64,000 nucleotides of DNA. It comes from QHXW01 sp035297145 (lineage in GTDB: Bacteria > Acidobacteriota > Terriglobia > Bryobacterales > Bryobacteraceae). The notes below the pieces were generated by a model. That model was not told the DNA's origin. It did no database searches and worked only from the letters and a program-made list of their open reading frames with translations. The DNA is taken from contig DATGZN010000112.1 of the NCBI GenBank assembly GCA_035297145.1, forward strand, positions 124,001 through 188,000, given 5' to 3'. Positions 62,839 through 64,000 of this stretch are shown here, in pieces. The position numbers and the translations under genes are program-made. The stretch's first letter is position 1. Every line of letters begins with the position of its first letter.

Positions 62839-63369
62839 ATGACGCCCAAGACACTGCTGTCGTTTGAGGATTTTGCGGCCCTGCCGAATGACGACCTGAA
62901 GCATGAGTTGAATGAGGGGGAACTGATCACCATGCCGCCACCCAAGCCGCGCCACGGAGATTGCCAGGTCAGATTGGCTGCGGCACTTGTGGAATTTGTG
63001 TCGTCGCGAGGCCTTGGGGCAGTCTATACCGAGAGTGGCTACCGCCTCACTCCCCATACTGTTCGCGGCCCCGACATCTCGTTCGTCAGCAATGCGCGCC
63101 TTCAAAATCCAGACGAGTATTTCGAAGGCGGCCCCGATCTCGCCGTGGAAATCGTCTCTCCTGGAGACGATGCGTCCGACCTTCACCAAAAAATCCAGCA
63201 GTATCTGGACGCCGGAACAGCCATCGTCTGGGTGGTCTATCCGCGCTCCCGCCAGATCGAGATTCATACGCCGGACAAGACCATCCGAACGCTAGGCGTA
63301 GAAGACACGCTCAAAGCCCCCGGCCTGCTGTCCGGTTTTCAGCTCCCGGTGCGGGGTATTGTAGAGTAG
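62839..63369 (+). CDS. Uma2-family (DUF820) restriction-endonuclease-like protein
   Basis: The 176-residue protein has a PD-(D/E)xK-like fold: GPDISFVSNARL, DLAVEIVSPGD with the acidic pair, and KIQQYLDAGTAIVWVVYP with the lysine. The Uma2 family is abundant in Acidobacteriota and cyanobacteria and its biological role is unclear. It starts nine bases after the permease stop and is probably on the same transcript. Confidence 0.92.
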   Translation: MTPKTLLSFEDFAALPNDDLKHELNEGELITMPPPKPRHGDCQVRLAAALVEFVSSRGLGAVYTESGYRLTPHTVRGPDISFVSNARLQNPDEYFEGGPDLAVEIVSPGDDASDLHQKIQQYLDAGTAIVWVVYPRSRQIEIHTPDKTIRTLGVEDTLKAPGLLSGFQLPVRGIVE

Positions 63370-63642
63370 GTCGCGGGCGAGATAGAGAGATCTCGCTTGT
63401 CTCTCTCTGCGTGCTCGGCGTCTCGCGTTGAAACTGGTTTTCCCAAGAGTTTCTTTCACTTCACAAGCGGCCTACGCTCTTTCGATGCTCGCTTTTGTTA
63501 GCAATCCGAGTGGATCACCATCAAAAGATTTTGCTCCGCAGGATAAAGAATTAACATTCACGGGTCGTCTCTCTCTATGAAGCACCGGCAGCGGTTTAGT
63601 GTTTTAACCCGCCCGCTGAACCGGTTCGCCACGAGGTTGACT

Positions 63643-63978
63643 ATGGCACTCGCCAATTCGAATACAGGACAAGCAAGCGCGCCGGCAATGGAAGCCCGCC
63701 CCAACCGCCGGTTGCATGAGCGCATCCCCATTAACCGGCAGGTGTATCTTTGCTGGCGTGAACGCCAGGGAGACCAGGTCCAGGCTGGACGCGCCATCGA
63801 CGTCAGCAAATTCGGCATGTTAGTCGAAGCCGACAGGCCTATCGCTCCCGGAACCACCATTTCCGTCCAAACCAACTCGGCCATGCTTGGCAGTGCCTGC
63901 GTGCGCCACTGTACCCCGAGCGGAGTCAAGTACAAGATCGGCCTGCATATGCCCGATCGCATGTCCCGTGATCTGTGA
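63643..63978 (+). CDS. PilZ-domain protein B
   Basis: The 111-residue PilZ protein has RLHER (RxxxR) and DVSKFG (D/NxSxxG) motifs intact for c-di-GMP binding. It is a close paralog of the protein at 57605-57937 over its whole length, including the final PDRMSRDL compared with PDRMVREL. ATG 63643 behind GAGG aligns with the paralog's start; an in-frame ATG at 63577 is less likely. The gap before it (63370-63642) contains an AG-rich stretch but no other supported feature. Confidence 0.88.
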   Translation: MALANSNTGQASAPAMEARPNRRLHERIPINRQVYLCWRERQGDQVQAGRAIDVSKFGMLVEADRPIAPGTTISVQTNSAMLGSACVRHCTPSGVKYKIGLHMPDRMSRDL

Positions 63979-64000
63979 CGGCTTGAAACGGTCGGGCTGG

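Overview
The window looks like a chromosomal segment from an Acidobacteriota genome, most likely a Solibacter/Bryobacter-type soil member. This is inferred from the gene families and not tested by a database search. The markers are a very large ADOP-type FtsX permease, a von Willebrand protein of the acidobacterial type, two Oar-like TonB-dependent receptors with N-terminal carboxypeptidase-regulatory domains, a Ser/Thr kinase with Sel1 repeats, PilZ and Uma2 proteins, and GC-rich coding throughout. No rRNA, tRNA, CRISPR array, integrase or intact insertion sequence was found.

Layout. 1-6.9 kb: the tail of an OmpA/MotB-like protein, an outer-membrane receptor, 6-phosphogluconate dehydrogenase, a PfkB-type sugar kinase and an RMD1-like membrane-anchored protein. 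7.0-9.4 kb: a visibly AT-richer patch of four orphan proteins, one with a DUF4238-like start. 9.6-16.7 kb: a two-domain acyltransferase resembling ornithine-lipid synthases, then a tightly overlapping maltodextrin operon (4-alpha-glucanotransferase, MFS sugar transporter, secreted alpha-amylase-family enzyme). 16.7-24.2 kb: a VWFA protein, an AlkA-like glycosylase, and a minus-strand series (sigma-54 activator, phosphofructokinase with pyrophosphate-type residues, LOR/SDH-domain protein, QueF, coiled-coil methyltransferase). 24.4-34.0 kb: an LplT-PlsC-Aas trifunctional fusion, a DUF2339 giant membrane protein coupled to an M48/TPR protease, and a pirin. 34.0-41.1 kb: an ADOP permease behind a Ser/Thr kinase, then an alpha/beta hydrolase and a frameshifted quinone-oxidoreductase-like gene divergent from a TetR regulator with clear palindromic operators.

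41.2-57.1 kb is the most distinctive part. Two paralogous secreted proteins of about 710 residues lie at the edges in opposite orientation. Each carries a discoidin-like region followed by a TIM-barrel-like region with candidate retaining-glycosidase glutamates. Between them sit an Oar-like receptor, a Gfo/Idh/MocA oxidoreductase and a xylose-isomerase-like epimerase, both with Tat signals, a tatA gene, a PIG-L deacetylase, a flavin-type oxidoreductase and a NodB deacetylase. It reads as a glycan-utilisation locus organised around what may be an unassigned glycoside hydrolase family.

57.1-64.0 kb: a decayed alpha/beta hydrolase remnant, two PilZ paralogs, a sugar isomerase/amidohydrolase pair, a DUF2911 protein, a TPR protein followed by a MacB-like permease, and a Uma2 protein. 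Overall the segment combines polysaccharide capture and breakdown, central sugar metabolism and membrane-lipid acylation. Many genes are joined by 4-base stop/start overlaps.
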